Assembly: GCA_949361645.1 (NCBI GenBank)
Contig: OX442421.1
Span: forward strand, 6,836,888-6,900,887
Direction: 5' to 3'
Length of the DNA: 64,000 nt
Source: Spongilla lacustris
Lineage: Eukaryota > Porifera > Demospongiae > Spongillida > Spongillidae
The notes under the pieces are model-generated. The model did no database searches and was not told the DNA's origin. It saw only the letters and a list, made by a program, of their open reading frames with translations. Positions 21,600 to 56,087 of the stretch are shown here, piece after piece (within the stretch, counting starts at the first letter, position 1; every line of letters starts with the position of its first letter). A program made the position numbers and the translations under genes.

Positions 21600-23020
21600 T
21601 CCTGACAGGCATGCACCCACTTCAGAGAGTGCCTTCAAAAGTACTGTGGCCTTGGCAACAGTTGGTATGTCCTATGGGCACTGAAGTGTTTACTGGATTC
21701 ATATCTAGTAACAACCCTGAACATATCCTCCATCTTCTTCTCTGAGGCAGGCAACTACACATGAGTGGCTACCTCGGGCCCAAACCAATCAAATACTATA
21801 CGATTGCTGTTGTGGTAAAGAGTGAATCTTAACCTGTTACCATGGCTATGATGGGTCATGTGACCTCATCCATCGGTGCCCATTACATCACCAGCTGTGT
21901 GCATGCCAGAGCTAAATATAACATTATAAAAGCGACCAAACTACAAGATATAAAAATTTGAAATTGGTGATGTAGGATTTGTAGACACCAACTGAGTTAA
22001 AAGTATGGAAACGAGAAATTACATACCTATGTTTAGGCAGTTCAGCAAGTTCAGGCAGGCAGATTTGCTAAATGATGTAGGCTGGTCTGTGAATGTATAA
22101 TTTCCTAGCAAGCTGAACTTCACCCTGGTTCGGGCCGTGGCTCAGCCTTATTGGCAAGATGTGCTCCCTCCCTTGGCCTGCAGCTGGACATCCTTTGAGT
22201 TTTTCTATGTATTAGTTTATCATGTAATGTGTACACATATTATTATCTCTCTAATTTCCATAATTCCTTGTTTCCATACTTTTTACTCAATTGGTGTCTA
22301 CAAATCCTAAATTAATACCAATTAAATTTTTATATCTTGCATGTTTCACTCCTTTACATCTATCCTGAGTGTGTCTGGGAAGACCAGGTAGTATTAAGAT
22401 GGGGCCTGGTGGCTAAACACTGAGGTGTGCCTGTTTACTCTCTGAAGAGTACTGACTTCAGTGAGGATCCCCACTTTTATGCTTCCAAAGCCGATAAAAT
22501 CTGTTATGGACTATTGCTATTTAAACAAACTACATGTAAGGTGCTCAGTAAACGCCTAAAGATTGACATTTGTGTCAAGCATAACTCCCCTTAGGCTTAG
22601 TTACGAAACAAATCCGACTCGGCAGTAAGTTTCAAACTTGGTTGTTCTACAGTACTGTAGTGCTTCCACATAGCCAATAACATTATACTTCAATCGTGAC
22701 AGATACACCTTTTATCCGAGCGGATCTTATCTTAAAGAACGGAGAAACTTTTTAAAAGTTCGAGTGTACTGAGGAACGCGAGTGAGCGTTATGTCTGAGC
22801 TTTCTAAGCGTCGGCAGCTTTACTACATTCAAAGATAATATATAGACGAAAATATGCCCAATTGTTTCTACGGTACATAACAAGGGCGTCGCGCCCTATA
22901 GGGCCGATCCGGCCATGGCCGTACCAAATTTTAAGGACCACACCCACTGCACTCAACCGCAACTCTACATTATCTTACACTGTATTGTGTAACCTAATTG
23001 GGCCTGGGCCCTGGGGTCAA
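21600..23020. other. Intergenic upstream of ferredoxin gene
   Basis: No coding signal. A weak inverted pair (AAATTGGTGATGTAGGATTT near 21,960 and its diverged complement near 22,300) bounds about 350 bp and may be an old MITE. Confidence 0.4.
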
Positions 23021-23025
23021 CTGAA

Positions 23026-23033
23026 TGACGTCA
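23026..23033. promoter_or_regulatory. CRE/ATF palindrome TGACGTCA before ferredoxin gene
   Basis: A perfect full-site CRE lies 32 bp upstream of the start codon. The same palindrome lies 36 bp upstream of the start of the gene at 39,688. Confidence 0.45.
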
Positions 23034-23064
23034 CGTAATCCGGTCGCAACATCACACCATAACC

Positions 23065-23786
23065 ATGGCTAGCTTGGGAAGGGCTTTGTACGAAACAGTA
23101 ACAGCAAGTAGAGTACTGCTTCGAGGCTCTCGTGGCGCCTTATTCCACAAGGTCGCCTCGGTCCCTGCTATATCCTTGAGACAGCCAGTGGCATTATTTT
23201 CTTCAGCATCGAAACCTGAGCCTCCTAAAGGAAAAACGTTCGTTGTGTTAGAGGTATGTTTGATATGCGTATCACCCTTTTTGTTCTGTACAGCATTAAC
23301 ATCACGTTCGTCGACCGTGATGGAGACGAGTTCACGGTGAAAGCTAAGCTTGGTAGCACTCTCCTGGAGGTAGCTAAGGAGCACGACATCGAGGTGGAAG
23401 GTGAGTGCAACACTTATAGCGCATTCAAAATTGAAGAATCCTCCCTCCCACCGTTCCTTTTCCTTCAACACAAAACGATCGGACTACTGATTAGGTGCTT
23501 GCGAAGGCACACTGGCCTGTTCTACGTGCCACATGATAGTAGACCCTCAGTGGTATCGCAAGATCCCAGACCCCATCACGGAAGAGGAGCAAGACATGCT
23601 GGACTTAGCCTTTGGGCTTACCGAAACGTATGTTGTGTTCCTGAAGCTGCATGCCTTTGTACCCACACTTATCCCATCTCTATGCGCTGTAGCTCTCGGT
23701 TAGGCTGTCAGATCATTGTGTCACCAGAGCTAGATGGACTTCGCTTGAAGCTTCCAAAGGCTACAAAGGATGCCAGAAACAACTAA
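23065..23786 (+). CDS. FDX1: Mitochondrial [2Fe-2S] ferredoxin, adrenodoxin type
   Basis: Four exons: 23065-23237 (or to 23246; the first donor is non-ideal), 23294-23400, 23495-23627, 23693-23786; about 168 aa. The N-terminus [20 protein letters not shown] is basic and hydroxylated, a typical mitochondrial presequence. The mature domain starts [13 protein letters not shown]. The cluster-binding region reads [13 protein letters not shown] (three ligand cysteines) with the fourth in [26 protein letters not shown] and the DAR-containing end favour the FDX1/adrenodoxin branch over FDX2. It passes electrons from ferredoxin reductase to mitochondrial P450s and lipoyl or Fe-S biosynthesis. The AATAAA signal at 23,845 is 59 bp after the stop. 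Convergent with MCM8. Confidence 0.93.
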
Positions 23787-23844
23787 ATATTTATTTATAT
23801 ATTTTTAAACGAAGAGGCTTATAAAAAGGTTATTACTAGTTATT

Positions 23845-23850
23845 AATAAA
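23845..23850 (+). terminator. Polyadenylation signal AATAAA of ferredoxin gene
   Basis: Canonical hexamer 59 bp after the stop codon in the 178-bp gap to the convergent MCM8 stop. Confidence 0.6.
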
Positions 23851-23964
23851 GTATCAGCATATGTTGTTGTGATGCAGACTGCAATAAATATTAGTCTGTT
23901 CAATAGTTTTAAGTTTGCATTGCAGTGAGAGAGCCTGGGATGTGATGATAGGGACAAACTGCAG

Positions 23965-32337
<8,373 letters not shown>

Positions 32338-32559
32338 CCAGCTGGTTTTAAAAAAAAAATAATTTCATTCGCGCGTGCGCACATGCATTTGATATATATT
32401 GCATGCACTATGCGCATGCTTTTGGTGCACACACGTGATGCATGGCGCGCCTCTTTTTTTTTTTTTTTGTCACTACATATAAAGACATGCCACGTTGCCG
32501 TTTTTCATTTTTGCTCTGAGCATGCTTGTAGAAGAAGAAAGTGTTTGAGCCTTGCACGA
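32338..32559. promoter_or_regulatory. Bidirectional MCM8/CTPS promoter
   Basis: Only 222 bp separate the divergent start codons. Contains CGCGCGTGCGCAC (NRF1-like, near 32,370), a T-run at 32,453-32,468 and no clear TATA box. CpG-containing, TATA-less and divergent fits a housekeeping promoter. Confidence 0.55.
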
Positions 32560-35500
32560 ATGGAAGCAAAGAGCATAAAATACATCCTTGTTAGTGGCGG
32601 TGTAATCAGTGGCGTGGGCAAAGGAGTCATTACGAGCAGCATCGGCACTCTGTTGAAATCTATCGGTCTGAACGTGACCGCGATTAAGGTCGACCCGTAC
32701 CTGAACATAGATGCCGGAACTTTCTCTCCGTACGAACACGGTTTGTAGCAGTCCGCGTAATGATTACTACCGGTTAACTCGAACGGTTTCTTCTTCTAGG
32801 CGAGGTGTTTGTGCTGGACGATGGCGGCGAAGTTGACCTCGACCTGGGCAACTACGAGCGCTTTTTGGATGTGACCCTTACCAGGGACAACAATATCACC
32901 ACAGGGAAGATATACAAGTACGTCATCGAGAAAGAGCGAAAAGGAAGTTACCTCGGCAAGACAGTGCAAGGTGAGAGATCTCGAGTTGTTGAGACAGCTA
33001 TGCTTGGCTACAAACGCTGCTTGCAATTTGCAATTTCGAAGCCGTGATAAGTCCTGTGAACTTTTCTAATCCCTATAGTTATACCACACATTACCGATGC
33101 GATCCAAGAGTGGGTGGAGAGGGTTGCAAGCATACCCGTATCCGGCGACAAAGTACCAGATGTTTGTGTGATTGAGGTATGTATTGTGAATAGGGCAATC
33201 CAGCTGCGAGTTATTGTATTACTCCTGCAGCTTGGTGGAACTATTGGGGACATTGAAGGGATGCCCTTTGTCGAGGCCTTTCGACAGTTTCAGTTCAAAG
33301 TTGACAACAAAAATTTCTGCAATGTCCATGTCAGCCTTGTTCCTGAGGTGAGCCACACCCCTTTTTCACATATAATACTTGCTATGATGATTTTAATAAC
33401 AAACTTCTGAACACATTCGATTGTGTGGGTCAAAACGAGCTTTTTAAATCTGAGCAAGTTGTCTTTTATCAAGTGACCTTAACAGTACTGGATTATTATT
33501 ATTTGTTGTTTTGTTAAAAAGAACTATTTGCCTGCAGACAAGTGGTACCGGCGAGCAGAAGACCAAGCCAACACAGAACAGTGTGCGAGAACTAAGGGGG
33601 TGTGGTCTGTCACCTGATTTGGTGAGTTAATTGTTTTAGGGTGCTCTTCTCAATTTTATGATCCCCCCATAACAATTGATGTCATTTAAGGCCATTTATC
33701 TGCTTAGTATGCTGCATAATTGAGTAATCATTAATTAAGGTGTCTGGTGGTTGGTCTGGAGTGTATTGAAGCTGATGAGCTCTTGATGCTGTGCATGGGT
33801 GAAGAAACAGGACTTTGTACAGTTTGTGTGTTTGCATGCTATATTTGAGAATTCCTGGTAAAAGTTTGGGTAACTGTCTAATGTTACATGTACCTGATCC
33901 CCCCACCCCCTCACCCAAAATATCTGATAAAATGAAATAAAAACAATCCAATCCTGAATTGTTCATACACAATACCTACCCCCTAACAATGATACTCTTG
34001 AGACTCCTGTCAATAAAGTGTTTCTATTACAGATAGTATGCAGGAGTCAGCATCCCATAACAGGCTCAGTTAAAGAGAAGATCTCGCTCTTTTGCCATGT
34101 GAAGCCAGAGCAGGTGTGTCCAGTGTAATGGTTATGGAAGAATAATTGAAACTTGTTTTGTGTAGGTTGTCTCTGTTCACGATTGCTCTTCAATATACAG
34201 AGTGCCTCTCCTTCTCTACGACCAAGGTATGCTGAGCTACTTGATTAAGCGACTTCACCTGCCCCAGATCAGTCCCAAGACCTCTCACTACCTCCATCAA
34301 TGGAAGAATCTGGCAGATAGGTCAGCAGTCAGCAGTGTTGTGCTTGGGTGGGGTTGGGGGGGGGGGGGGCATATGGCATGCTTTTTTGCAGTTTTACACT
34401 TTTTCTGATGTAGATATGACAATCATCGCAGTGAAGTAAAGATTGTTCTGGTAGGGAAGTACACAAAGTCTCAAGATTCCTACTTGTCGCTGATCAAGGC
34501 CATGAAGCATGCTGCAGTGGCTTGTAGGCGCAAACTGAATTTATCGGTAAGGGCACTCAAATCAAAATACGTGTGTTTACGTTTTTGATCAGTGATTCAT
34601 ATGATTGTTACTAACACACCAACATTGGCATGTTAGTCTAGTCAAGTGCATAACACTGCAGGTGCTTGCATAACTTGAACAAGCAACAATCTATATTCCA
34701 CTTTGTCCAATGTGCTTAAGCTGTGTTTTCATTGCAGTGTATTGAAGCTGATGATCTTGATGAGCAATGCCAAACTGAAAATCCTGTCAAGTATCATGAA
34801 GCCTGGCAGCAGCTGTGTAGTGCAAAGTACAGAAAGATCCTTTTATTGTCGCTTTATTCACTGGTTTCTTACAGTGGTTTGATTGTGCCTGGAGGATTTG
34901 GTGCTCGTGGAACAGAAGGGAAAATGAAAGCTGTCAAATTTGCACGGGAGAAAAAAGTACCATACCTTGGTAAGAGGGTGTGTTGACAGGTGTTGTGAAA
35001 GTAGCACTGAGGGGGTGGTTCCTGTGTGTTCAGGCTTGCAATGATGCTATATGAATCGAATTTCTTCACCTGAATAAGTTGTGTTGATCATTTTTATTCA
35101 ACCCTGAGCAAGCCATGATCTTTTACTTTTTAAACTATCTGTCAGTTCACTGGGCAATAAAGCAATGGCTGATCAATAGGCAAAGAAAGATGTTTTTAGG
35201 TTTTTTCCATGTATGTTGGCTGCCATAAACATGATCAGCTTCCTGTACTAATTTTATTATACCTATGCAATTTTTAGTTATTGCATTACATCCTTTTGGA
35301 TTGCAAATTTGCACTTCCAGCTGCTGTGTATCTGCAAGCCATTAAAGATATTCACATGTGTGCCATACACAGGAATACAACAGCCTTTGGCATTCACTTG
35401 ACATGAATTCAACCACCTAGTTACAACTAATCACAGCAGATGAACTGAATAATTGTTACTCCAGCAAATTTGCACGATGGATGTATTTCATAACCTATCA

Positions 35501-36484
35501 TTTGGCTTCAATCTATGATGAAATTTCTATTGTTTAATTTTCAGTAAACATTTCCTGGATCCTTCGTTGTTGTGCAATTGATTTATTGTATATATATCTT
35601 TGTTTTTGAAGGGGTGTGTTTTGGAATGCAGTTGGCTGTTATTGAATTTGCCAGGAATGTGCTTGGATGGGAAGGTGGGTACAGTGTGTATAACATGATG
35701 GGATGGCACTACCAGCCTCTTCCTGCACACAGGAGCAAACTCCACTGAAAATGACCCAAACACAAAATATCCTGTGGTAAGTTAGCATTCCGTGTAATGT
35801 ATTTGAATCATTTGGGTGTTGCATATGTGTGTAGGTGATTGAAATGCCTGAACACAACCCTGGAGAGATGGGAGGCACAATGAGATTGGGAAAACGAAGA
35901 ACAGTTTTCAAGCAGGACTGCATAACTAGTATGTAACACTATGAGTGGTGCAGTGTTCTCATTTCTGACTTAACAGAAAAGCTGTACAATTCTGTTGAAT
36001 TTGTGGAAGAGAGACATCGACACCGCTATGAGGTTAGCACAATGTTTACATGTGTTGAGGCATGTTGTAAATGGAATTGGTCCAACTATAGGTTAATCCA
36101 CAAATGATTTCAGAATTTGAGCAGCATGGGATGCAGTTTGTCGGGCATGACTCTGATGGAAAGAGGATGGAAATAATGGAGTTAATAGGTAAAATGGCAT
36201 AACGTTTTTTTGGTTGTAAAATGATGCAGCATGGATTCCTCTTACCAGATCATCCTTATTTTGTTGGAGTTCAGTTTCATCCAGAATATCTCACAAGACC
36301 TATGAAGCCTTCACCTCCATACCTTGGACTACTGCTTGCATCTTGTCACAAATTGGATAGCTATCTTCAAAGGGGCTGCAGACTCTCACCTCGTGCCAGT
36401 TTTGACTGTGAGAATGATTCTGGTGAGGACGAGGCTTACAGCAGTGAACTCTCGTCTGTTGAGGAGTGCCCAACAGTCAAATGA
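32560..36484 (+). CDS. CTPS1: CTP synthase
   Basis: 16 exons: 32560-32740, 32800-32970, 33079-33176, 33231-33347, 33538-33621, 34033-34113, 34166-34320, 34414-34546, 34738-34826, 34875-34969, 35612-35674, 35733-35776, 35835-35928, 35977-36032, 36092-36188, 36249-36484. Sum 1794 nt = 597 aa (human 591). Cytosolic enzyme converting UTP, ATP and glutamine to CTP. The N-terminal amidoligase domain starts [16 protein letters not shown] (P-loop-like) and includes [20 protein letters not shown] and [10 protein letters not shown]. The glutamine amidotransferase domain has GGFGARG, the nucleophile C404 in GVCFGMQ, and H530/E532 in VQFHPEYL. The tail is Ser/Glu-rich, as in animal CTPS, where it is phosphorylated. 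Whether CTPS1 or CTPS2 cannot be distinguished; the symbol is for the family. Confidence 0.96.
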
Positions 36485-36645
36485 GTAGGAATTGGTGCAG
36501 TTTTATCTTCAAAAGTTGCAAGCATTTGGGACCTTCTGCAGCCGTTCCACACTGTTTTAACTTCATGTCATGTTGTGTTGCAAATTTGTATTCTATTTAT
36601 GCTTGTTAGATTCCAATCAGAATTAATACAGTGAAGTCAATACTG

Positions 36646-37002
36646 TACAGTGCCGGCTCGCATGAGCGAAATATTCATCGTGGAGTTAGGAAAGCTGTTC
36701 GTATACATAGCGCAACCATGCTGCTTTCATCTATTGATATTGATCTATCTGGACCGGCCTTAACCAAATGAATTTTAGTGATGAAATCGGTACAGTGCCA
36801 CCACGAGGCACTTCATTGGGTGTTAGGTTAGACAGCTTACCGCCAAGTACACGGACAGTTTTCCTAACACCCAATGAATTGCCTTTATTTTCCGTATAAC
36901 CGAGGTGGCACTGTACATGTATAGCTTTCCTAACGCCACGATGAATATGCCTTATTTTTCGCTCTTGCGAGGTGTGACTTCGCCTTGCTAGCCGGCACTG
37001 TA
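36646..37002. mobile_element. Nested MITEs with TIR TACAGTGCC
   Basis: The outer element ends TACAGTGCCGGCT (36,646) and GCCGGCACTGTA (to 37,002), with subterminal GTTAGGAAAGCT and AGCTTTCCTAAC also inverted. Inside, 36,791-36,915 has its own inverted ends (TACAGTGCCACCACGAGG and CCGAGGTGGCACTGTA) plus inner arms CATTGGGTGTTAGG/CCTAACACCCAATG. The inner one looks inserted into a relative. Confidence 0.82.
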
Positions 37003-37302
37003 CGTGTATCATATCATTTAGAACAAGGGAACCTATTAAGGAACAACCTTCCCTTGAACAGCCTATGCATGCTACAGCTACAGAGATGATTTTTAAAAAC
37101 ACTGTTGGATAAGAAATTAATGGAGATTACATCTACACTAAACCATAGGAAATATTTCATGAAAGGTATCACATCAATAGTGCAATAAACACACAGCTAT
37201 ACCGCATTATAGTATACACAGTAACTATCGCTTAACCACCCCACCGTCGACAGACCACGGCAGGTGGGAGCAAAATTTTGATCTTGATATGTACACACAT
37301 AA

Positions 37303-39688
37303 TTATGTCACAGTTTTCATTTCCTTTAGCAGTTTATGTCTTTGCACACACATTTCACATCGTTTGATAATCTGACTTAGCCTATGTTCTGCCCTTCTCT
37401 TCTCGTCCAAGAAGTCTTGTCTGTCCTTGCGCTGTTGCATAGCCAACAGAACATTAGACTTACTTAATTTTTCCTAACCGGAGGGGGGGGGGAAGGGGGG
37501 GGGGGGGGGGGGGTACTCTGACAGTGAGCTATGCACCATTCAAAACTATTCACCTCCATTTCACTGTGACAGCTCTGCAGGTCATCTAGCTTCTTCTGCC
37601 ACTCCACCTTTTCTACCTACAGGGTAGAGCCATTGTCGCAGCAGGCTACCAGAAAGAAAAAGAAAGTACCTCACAACATTGAAGTGCACGATGCCTTTCC
37701 TTGTCCCTCTCTTCAGCTCTCTGCTCCTCTCCTCTTGAGATAAATAAAAGCATTAGAGCAACCACTATTACCTTGTCTCTACACTAACCTAAGCTGTGCA
37801 CAGAGTTTCTCTTTGGCTACTTCCACCTCAGTGACCTTGAGCTTTATCTCCTTATCTGCCTTGTCGATGGCCACACCAACAGTCTGCTGGACTTGCCTCA
37901 ACCTTTTCACATGTGCCTGCGTTATGGGAGCAAGCGTAGTTTGAGCCACGTCAGAAGTGCCAACATCAACAGGATTAGAAATGAGTGCTTGGATGCTTGC
38001 AACAGTCTCATAATACTTCGTACGCTTTAAGAGAAAAGAAAAATCAGAAGGAATAATTTAAATACAAACGGCATTTTGTTCCTTACCATGTCAAGCAAGT
38101 CTTGCTTCACTTTCTGTGCTTCACACTCCAGGAGTTCTTTCTGCGCAGTAGCATCCTTGATGCCCTTGTCCAATTGGGCAACTTGTGTCTGTACAATACA
38201 CAATAGCCATTTAGAAAACAAAATGTCACTTGCACACAAGCATCACCTCAAGGTATCGGTATTGCCTGACATTTTTGATTTTCCGAATAAAGGAAATGTC
38301 ATTTTCATTGCAGTCGAGGCCACACGGTACTGTTGGATTAAGGAATGGAACAGAAACTGTACAAGCATTTAGGGGGGCTTCAGTTGCTCTGGCTTCGGCT
38401 CTTGACTGTACAGTTTTGGGATCAGCCATTTGACTTTGGTGTCTTTCAGCAGTACTAACACTTCGAAAGGCATTGGATGTGTCAAATTGAGATGAGGATG
38501 GAGATTTGACCATCTGAAGCTGATCTGCTGTAACTGTTTGAAGCTGAGCTGCTGGTTTTTCAACTCTTGTGTCCGTTTGAAGCTGAGCTGTTGGTTCCTC
38601 AACTCTTGTGTCCGTTTGAAGCTGAGCTGTTGGTTCCTCAACCCTTGTGTCTGTTTGAAGCGGAGCTGTTGGTTCCTTAACTCTAGCATGCGGTGTTCTT
38701 GGCAGCTCAAAGTTGGCACGTGGTGGTCCCATGCTTGACAAGTTGGCCTAAACCAAAATTGCACAAAGTTAACAATACACAGTGAAAGAATATAATAGTA
38801 CCATGGAGTACTCTTTCCGTCCTTGCTTTGTTATAGGAGATCTCTTCAGTGCATGCGAAGGAGTGAAACAGTCGCTGACAACCTCCCCTTTGGCACTCAT
38901 GGCCAGGGAAAGCGGGCCAGGTGGCACTTGTTGGAGGTCGCTGGGATCAGCAACTGCAGCCTTTTTCATAGCAGCACTGCTCTGAGGTGGACTGGTGTCA
39001 ATAGATTTCCTTATGCTTTGCTTTGCATTGCACAGACTTCTGTGTTTTGACTGTGCATCCTCAGTATTCTTCTTGCAAATAGGTGTTCTGGGTAGCTCAC
39101 GCCTGTTTTGTGGTGGAATTGCATCCAACAGATGTGACTGAATAGAAAATAGCTTTAAAATGTATATTCAAAATATATACATTGTGTATATATTTACCTC
39201 AATATTCGAAGGAACAGCTGCTGTACATGTAGCTTTGCCAGGACTTTGAAGGTGGGATGGTAATTTGAGTGGAAGGCCTGGACCCGCATGGTCTATTCTG
39301 GGTCGCACTCTGAATACTGGTGTAACAGACGCCGCCTGGTCAGGTTTTTTGTTTGATGGCGGAGAACGACAAAGAGACCGTCTTGGCGTGAAACAGTCAT
39401 CCTGTACGAGTCTTGGCTTCTCGTTACTAACTGTACGCGATTGTGTGGTCTAACAAAAACCAGAGATACAGTGACATTCATCTAGCCAACAATTCTAATG
39501 ATACTTTACCTGTTTGACATTATCAGTATTGGAGTCCAATGTTTTCAAAGCTGGCCTGCGATGCTTACAGAGAGTGAGAGAAAAACTGATAGCGCAGGTC
39601 ATTACAAATTCAGCGTGTGCACCTTCGTATCGGCGCGTTTTCCACCGTTTTTCTTAAGAAACGCAACTGTTCTATTTTCAGTCTCCAT
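37303..39688 (-). CDS. Unidentified coiled-coil protein with SP/TP-rich N-terminus
   Basis: Ten exons (minus): 39688-39623, 39563-39510, 39449-39198, 39137-38802, 38747-38247, 38188-38087, 38024-37789, 37733-37670, 37616-37554, 37473-37303. Sum 1845 nt = 614 aa, all in frame. The N-terminal 400 residues are low-complexity with paired motifs: DCFTPRRSLCRSP and DCFTPSHALKRSP; RRELPRTPICKK and NFELPRTPHARV. These TPxxK and SP sites look like CDK-type phosphorylation sites. Next come about four TDTRVEEPTAQLQ repeats. The last 220 residues are a predicted coiled coil (TQVAQLDKGIKDATAQKELL, EIKLKVTEVEVAKEKL, VEWQKKLDDLQSCHSEME, RRAEHRLSQIIKRCEMC). The layout resembles kinetochore or spindle adaptors, but I recognise no named family. 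A CRE palindrome lies 36 bp upstream of the start. Confidence 0.75.
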
Positions 39689-39723
39689 ACCCGAAGTTCA
39701 AACTTTGCCGCTATCTGCGCACA

Positions 39724-39731
39724 TGACGTCA
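39724..39731. promoter_or_regulatory. CRE/ATF palindrome TGACGTCA
   Basis: Full palindromic site 36 bp upstream of the start of the coiled-coil gene, near its expected transcription start. Confidence 0.45.
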
Positions 39732-40240
39732 CGAGATGCTTAATTACGGCATAATCACACAAGTTGCTAGGCAACGATCAAACTATATGCTGAGGAAAAA
39801 CGAAGTGCTTCATTTCAGCTGACATGTAATATACAATGTTAGGGTTACCAACAAAAATTACTTCCATAGACAAATTTTGAAAACCTTTCAGACTCTAAGA
39901 AAATTCGTGAGGGTTGGCAGCCCAGCCCTGCATGGTTCAGGTAATGCAGGAAGAGTGATGCTATAAACAGCAACAAATAATAATGACTTGTGGGAGTATG
40001 TAAAGCAGCTCAAATGTGAGAGAACTGCATGATTTAAAGAAGATGACGTGGCACCTGTAGATCTTACACAACAACCATGCAGTGAAGTTACTGTATCATG
40101 CACATTAGGACTGTGGGTGCACACAATGAGACTGAAGTTTACAGAGCCATAACACACAGAGCTTTCACAAATCGACTCGCAATGACAGTTATACTACAAA
40201 AGCTTGCTTTCTTCCACTGAAAGGATTTGCCATTCTAGAT
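39732..40240. other. Intergenic, no gene seen
   Basis: Small minus-strand frames without domains. The 3' UTR of the NDUFB4-like gene must lie here. Confidence 0.4.
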
Positions 40241-40640
40241 TTACAAAAACTTCCTTGGGGGTTTGCCTTTCTTGATATCCTGCCTTCGTAAGTCCCATTT
40301 GATAAGGTTATAGAGTCCAAATGGTACAACAAACGCCCAAACAAAAGCATAAAAGCTTGTCTTCGGAGTAAATTTGAAGTGTTCTACAGTTCTTTCTCGC
40401 ATCCTCCCCCACTTCTCGACGGCATTGGACCGCTTTGTAATAGAAATATCATGTGAAACAAAGCAAGTAACGCTACGACGAATACACAGTAGCTGTGATG
40501 CTCATTAATTGGAAGCAAGTAAGGAATTGAAATTTTAAGATAAAAAACAAAAACTATGTGAATAGTACCTCAATCTTAGCGTATTCTTCTGGAGGTTTCG
40601 AAGGCCTTTGTACGATGTGTGGATATCGATAGTCAGCCAT
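40241..40640 (-). CDS. NDUFB4: NDUFB4-like mitochondrial complex I subunit
   Basis: Two exons, 40640-40569 and 40432-40241, giving 87 aa. The start MADYRYPHIVQRPSKPPEEY is followed by RSNAVEKWGRMRERTVEHFK, FTPKTSF, one hydrophobic span (FYAFVWAFVVPFGLYNLI) and a basic tail (KWDLRRQDIKKGKPPRKF). The KWxxxRxxxxxxxFxxTPKxS block before a single membrane span matches the C-terminal half of human NDUFB4. It is shorter than the human protein (129 aa) at the N-terminus. It would be an accessory subunit of the inner-membrane arm of NADH dehydrogenase. Divergent from the thiolase gene with 57 bp between start codons. Confidence 0.72.
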
Positions 40641-40697
40641 CTTCAAAGAATAAATTATTGATAAACAATTAGAATTAATAATATCCCATCGTGCAAT
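40641..40697. promoter_or_regulatory. 57-bp bidirectional NDUFB4/ACAT promoter region
   Basis: The two divergent start codons are only 57 bp apart, so 5' UTRs and promoter must overlap. The spacer is AT-rich, without a clear TATA box. Confidence 0.5.
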
Positions 40698-42418
<1,721 letters not shown>

Positions 42419-42971
42419 GACATCTGCTTCTATAGTGCTTTTGCAATTGTGGGTGTGCCCACGTGTGGAGGACTAACCACATGTTATAATATGTTTGGTT
42501 ATGTGTGACCAATGATGGGGATGGTGGTGTGTATCACCAGGGGTGACGGGACCCCTACAGCCAGCTGTACCACTTTCTGGAGCCGATGTTAATAATTCAT
42601 TGGCTGGCTGACTTAACTATCTTTACGGCTAGCTGTACAGAGCTGATGTTAATAATTCATTAGTTATTTAGCAGGCTGGCTGACTTTTGTTGCTCATTTA
42701 TTATTCACTTTTCGATGAGTATGGTATGCAGGGAACCACTTGTTATGGTGGTGTGTAAAGTAAGGGGATGGACCATGCAGCCATCATGGTCCCCCTTCAT
42801 ACCAGTTACTATGGTTACCATTTAGCAGCTTGGATATCATCATTGACAAGAATTCATTCAGTACTGACTCTGATATAAAACGTCAGATGGCCTGTCTTCT
42901 AGCACAAGTGCACCAAACTTAGCACAAATAAATATGGCCCACATTATGGCAGCTGGTGGCCCTCAATATGG
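42419..42971. other. Convergent 3' intergenic region (ACAT2/PITRM1)
   Basis: Contains a tandem GAGCTGATGTTAATAATTCAT-like duplication near 42,580 and 42,640. The minus-strand AATAAA at 42,697-42,702 is a plausible PITRM1 polyadenylation signal. Confidence 0.45.
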
Positions 42972-55764
<12,793 letters not shown>

Positions 55765-56087
55765 TATATATTAAATTACACAAGACTGACTGCCCTCACG
55801 TGGATCCACTTGAAGACCCACGATGTTAAATTTGTCTGGGGAGGAGACAATTGTAGCGTACTGATAATTGATTGCTCCCAATTTACGGTATCGTTAGACG
55901 CTACTGTACTGAAGCGCTAAGAATTTGAAATTGCGAAGCAGGTTAGTAAGCTTTTCATAAGAATTAGCTTCGTCTCCCTAGTCAAGTACCACTGGGACAT
56001 ATAAGAGTCGATTTATTTGGTCTCAGATCTTATAATATGATTTGCTTAAATTAATTGACCCCACCCCCCTCGGCCTCGTACTCAGCA
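55765..56087. promoter_or_regulatory. Bidirectional PITRM1/CEP57 promoter region
   Basis: 323 bp between divergent start codons, without a tandem repeat. No TATA box in a clear position. ACCCCACCCCCCTC at 56,058-56,071 is an SP/KLF-like GC box just before the CEP57 start. Confidence 0.45.

Noticed and set aside
38230..38985. Plus-strand frames rich in Leu/Ser/Cys
   Set aside because: Antisense to exons 4 and 5 of the coiled-coil gene.
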